DNA of 64,000 nucleotides, taken from positions 30,832 to 94,831 of the forward strand of contig JABCTZ010000019.1 in assembly GCA_018238155.1 (NCBI GenBank), written 5' to 3'. The first letter of the stretch is position 1, and every line of letters begins with the position of its first letter. Shown one piece after another: positions 61,641 through 64,000 of the stretch. The DNA comes from Candidatus Heimdallarchaeota archaeon (lineage in GTDB: Archaea; Asgardarchaeota; Heimdallarchaeia; JABLTI01). Both the position numbers and the translations under genes were made by a program. The notes beneath the pieces are model-generated. The model was not told the DNA's origin. It ran no database searches and was given only the letters and a program-made list of their open reading frames with translations.

Positions 61641-62537
61641 TTACTTTTCTTCTTCAAAGAGCATATCACTTTCTTCAATGAAATCATTCTCTTCGTCAAT
61701 TTCTGTAATAGTAACACCGGCCTCTGCAAGAGCTCCTTCTCCTCCATCTCTTAGTTTTTTCTCAATTACCTTCTCTAAACCACCTAAAAATTCCTCTTCA
61801 TTATCTCTGATTGGTATGATAGTAATAATTGCTAAATCTTCATCTTGGAATAATTGCATTTTTAATTCATAACATAAATATAAAATACAAAGGAATGTAC
61901 GAATAATTGTGACTCGCTCAGAATTTTGTTTTATTAACTCATCAAATCTAATTGGTCGTTTGTATTTTTCATGTAAATGAACTAATTTTCTATAAACATC
62001 CTTTTTGAGTTTAGCTATTTTTGTTGCTTCTTCATCAATAAGTCTTATTGGTTTAGCAGGCAGTTGCAAAGGTTGAATGAGAGCTTTTCTCTTTCCAATG
62101 GCTACTCTTTGCTTATACCTTACCTCTTGCTTGAGCAATCCTTGGAATGCATAAACTAATTCATTAAATGTTACTGGTCTTTGAGAAATATGGTATGACG
62201 GGCTTATTTCCGGAATATCAAACCCTAAAGCTTCCAAATCTTCTTTATTATCATCTATTTCTTCAATAAGTTTAATGAGATCGCTTACTTTTGCACGATA
62301 CAAAATTGCTGCTGAAAGAATAGCTCTACCTAGTACTGGAAAATTTATGTCATCAGTATCTTTCATTTCTTGAACGAATCGAGTAATCAAATCAGCAATC
62401 TCTAAATCCCAAGGATTAACCTTGCGAAATTGAGTTATATCAGTAAGTAATCTAAAAGGTGCACGTAGCCAGAAAGGATAATCATCATTGATTCCTTGGT
62501 TTTCTTCTTGATTTAATCCAAAGTCTCTATCCGCCAT
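61641..62537 (-). CDS. scpA: Segregation and condensation protein A (kleisin)
   Basis: ScpA is the kleisin that closes the SMC ring. The N-terminal block PFRLLTDITQFRKVNPWDLE and LITRFVQEMKDTDDINFPVL (with the LxRAIL-type segment) is the SMC-neck-binding region of archaeal ScpA, and the C-terminal winged helix (FDELIKQNSERVTIIRTFLC) binds the SMC head. The acidic tail extends past it. Length is 298 residues. It lies about 77 nt downstream of the smc gene on the same strand. ScpB is not seen here. Confidence 0.9.
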   Translation of the reverse strand: MADRDFGLNQEENQGINDDYPFWLRAPFRLLTDITQFRKVNPWDLEIADLITRFVQEMKDTDDINFPVLGRAILSAAILYRAKVSDLIKLIEEIDDNKEDLEALGFDIPEISPSYHISQRPVTFNELVYAFQGLLKQEVRYKQRVAIGKRKALIQPLQLPAKPIRLIDEEATKIAKLKKDVYRKLVHLHEKYKRPIRFDELIKQNSERVTIIRTFLCILYLCYELKMQLFQDEDLAIITIIPIRDNEEEFLGGLEKVIEKKLRDGGEGALAEAGVTITEIDEENDFIEESDMLFEEEK

Positions 62538-62614
62538 TTGCTTTACACCTATTATTATTGCTCTCTTTGTTTTTTTTATATTAAGCTATCAAAATTTAAT
62601 TTTTTGAATGAGTG

Positions 62615-64000
62615 CTAATAATCATAAATTTCTGCTTCAGATGGTAAATCCGTTTTCTCAACAATTTTCATTACTTCATCTAATGATACCGTAACAATTT
62701 GTGAAATTCGGTCTTCACCTGCAGTTACACCAAATATCTTTTCTGCTGCAGCAATCATTGGTGCTCTTAAACTAATAACTATTATTTGTGTTGCTTTGCT
62801 CATTTCACGAATTAGCGCGGCAACTTTGTGGACATTATTGAGATCTAAGAAGGCATCAATTTCATCCAGGACATAGAATGGGGCCGGTTTATATCTTTGT
62901 ATGGCGAATATCATCGCTAGTGCTGTGAGCGATTTCTCACCACCTGAAAGAGATAACATACTGACGATTTTCTTTCCTCCTGGATTAGCAGAAATGAGAA
63001 CTCCTCCATTGAACGGATCATCAGGGTCTTCTAATTCTACCTTTGCTCTGCCATCTGGTGAAAGAATACCAAAGACTCTATTGAAATCTTTAGAAATATT
63101 GTTGAAAATAGCCATGAATTTATCCCGTTTTTCGCTTTCAATGTCGTTTATTGCTTTGCTAATAGCATCAAAATCTCTTTCAACGAATTTTCTTTTGTCT
63201 ACTAATTCATTATTTAATTCAAGTTCTTCTTCATATTGGGAAACTGCTTTCATATTTATCTCTGGGAGGGCATCAAGTTCTGCTTTTAGTCCAGTAATCA
63301 CTTCTCTTAGAACAGAGATATCAATTTCTTCATCCTCTGCAAAAATATATGGTAAATCTCTTTCTGCGGCAATTTCTTCTAATTCAATTATTTGTCCTTC
63401 GTTATTCGATTTTTCATTAACAAACCTTTCAACCATAATAATTATTTGATTTTGTTCTTGTCTTTCTTCTTCCAGGCTTATTCTCATATTTGCTTGTTCT
63501 TCTTCTAACCTTTCTTGTTCATTTTGACTTTCTTCAATTAGAGAGATCAATTTATCTCGTTTCTCTTTCTTTTGAGAAATCACGGCAGCAATTTCATCAA
63601 CAGTTTTTTGTAGGAGTGTAACTTCATTCACTAATTCTGGTTCATCTTTCTCAATACTTTCGATTCTATTTTGAATTTCTTCGAATGTTTTTCTATTCGT
63701 TTCTAAACTAGCAGAAGTCTTGAATTGTTGCATTTTCAAGTCATTAATTATATCTCCAATTTCAACTTGCTGGCTTTCTTTAATCTTTATTTCAGTGAGA
63801 ACATCCTGAATACCACTTGTATCAAGTTCTTCTTTAAGCTTCATTTCTGACTCTGATAATTTTTCAAGAGTAATAGCAATATCTTTTCTAGAATTCAATA
63901 AATCGTCAATTTTTACTTCTAAATCTTCAGACTCTTTTGAGAGTTGTTCTAATTCTTTTTGTATTCGAATGTTTTCCTGACTTCTTATTTCAATCTCTTC
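62615..64000 (-). CDS. smc: Chromosome partition protein SMC, C-terminal part (runs off the right edge)
   Basis: The frame stays open to the window end, so the N-terminal head, hinge and part of the coiled coil lie beyond 64000. The visible 461 residues are a coiled coil followed by the C-terminal ATPase lobe: FGILSPDGRAKVELEDPDDP, the ABC signature SMLSLSGGEKSLTALAMIFA, Walker B PAPFYVLDEIDAFLD and the switch HKVAALIREMSKATQIIVIS. This is the archaeal SMC head. Adjacent scpA encodes its kleisin, and the two would work in chromosome folding and segregation. The TTG at 63898 is internal, not the true start. Confidence 0.95.
   Translation of the reverse strand, partial: EEIEIRSQENIRIQKELEQLSKESEDLEVKIDDLLNSRKDIAITLEKLSESEMKLKEELDTSGIQDVLTEIKIKESQQVEIGDIINDLKMQQFKTSASLETNRKTFEEIQNRIESIEKDEPELVNEVTLLQKTVDEIAAVISQKKEKRDKLISLIEESQNEQERLEEEQANMRISLEEERQEQNQIIIMVERFVNEKSNNEGQIIELEEIAAERDLPYIFAEDEEIDISVLREVITGLKAELDALPEINMKAVSQYEEELELNNELVDKRKFVERDFDAISKAINDIESEKRDKFMAIFNNISKDFNRVFGILSPDGRAKVELEDPDDPFNGGVLISANPGGKKIVSMLSLSGGEKSLTALAMIFAIQRYKPAPFYVLDEIDAFLDLNNVHKVAALIREMSKATQIIVISLRAPMIAAAEKIFGVTAGEDRISQIVTVSLDEVMKIVEKTDLPSEAEIYDY

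Noticed and set aside
62901..63449. Ser-rich plus-strand ORF opposite SMC
   Set aside because: Composition reflects the complement of the SMC coiled coil; the SMC head motifs on the other strand are decisive.
1..64000. tRNA, rRNA, transposase and integrase genes
   Set aside because: I scanned the intergenic gaps by eye for tRNA T-loop and cloverleaf patterns and the proteins for transposase or integrase motifs and found none convincing; a tRNA scan would be needed to be certain.

Overview
This 64 kb window is AT-rich, densely coded DNA that looks chromosomal and archaeal. The gene set points to an Asgard archaeon. An ESCRT-III C-terminus sits at the left edge. Further on are a Rag-like GTPase fused to a roadblock-like domain, an Arf-family GTPase whose N-terminus can read Met-Gly plus an amphipathic helix, a TPR/RING-type protein, a PPP phosphatase and two beta-grasp proteins ending in Gly-Gly. 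An EF-2 paralogue lacks the diphthamide histidine. Archaeal core genes are present as well: Alba, archaeal GluRS, EndA-type endonuclease, Sec61-beta and a PIN-ATPase-KH protein. Lineage within Asgard cannot be fixed from this window; a Heimdall-like lineage is only a guess. Many genes start with TTG or GTG a few bases after GGTGA or GGAGG, and I moved several starts on that basis.

Layout. 1-13.5 kb: ESCRT-III tail, Rag-like GTPase, NIF3-like protein, an ADP-forming acyl-CoA synthetase operon, a glycosyltransferase, GluRS, the membrane TPR-RING protein, PPP phosphatase, SLC13 transporter, Yip1 protein and pyroglutamyl peptidase. 13.6-20.5 kb: a large cell-surface metzincin, then a pilus-like cluster of three pilin-like proteins and a TadC/GspF protein. 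20.5-35.4 kb: LplB-like protein, a beta-grasp protein translationally coupled to the EF-2 paralogue, PHP protein, dodecin, UvrB, EndA-like subunit, RpiA, PIN-ATPase-KH, second beta-grasp protein, Arf-like GTPase, orphan ABC ATPase and PfkB kinase.

35.4-43.3 kb is the accessory part. A decayed copy of an M28-type peptidase (about 35.44-35.92 kb) and its intact paralogue (43.28-45.39 kb) bracket two small operons of unrecognised genes, a broken HEPN-like gene, a secreted caspase-like peptidase and a seven-repeat SBBP beta-propeller surface protein. This is the best place to look for something undescribed.

45.5-64 kb: alkaline-phosphatase-like enzyme, Alba, four-CBS protein, HypE, parvulin, ferredoxin, OppD-like ATPase, an ECF S-component with a DUF4430 exoprotein, a MuiA-like protein, and a MoxR/DUF58/DUF4129-type membrane cluster. 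Sec61-beta and a ScpA-SMC pair close the window; SMC runs off the right edge.

I saw no rRNA, recognisable tRNA, CRISPR array, transposase or integrase. Function calls rest on motif recognition without database searches.
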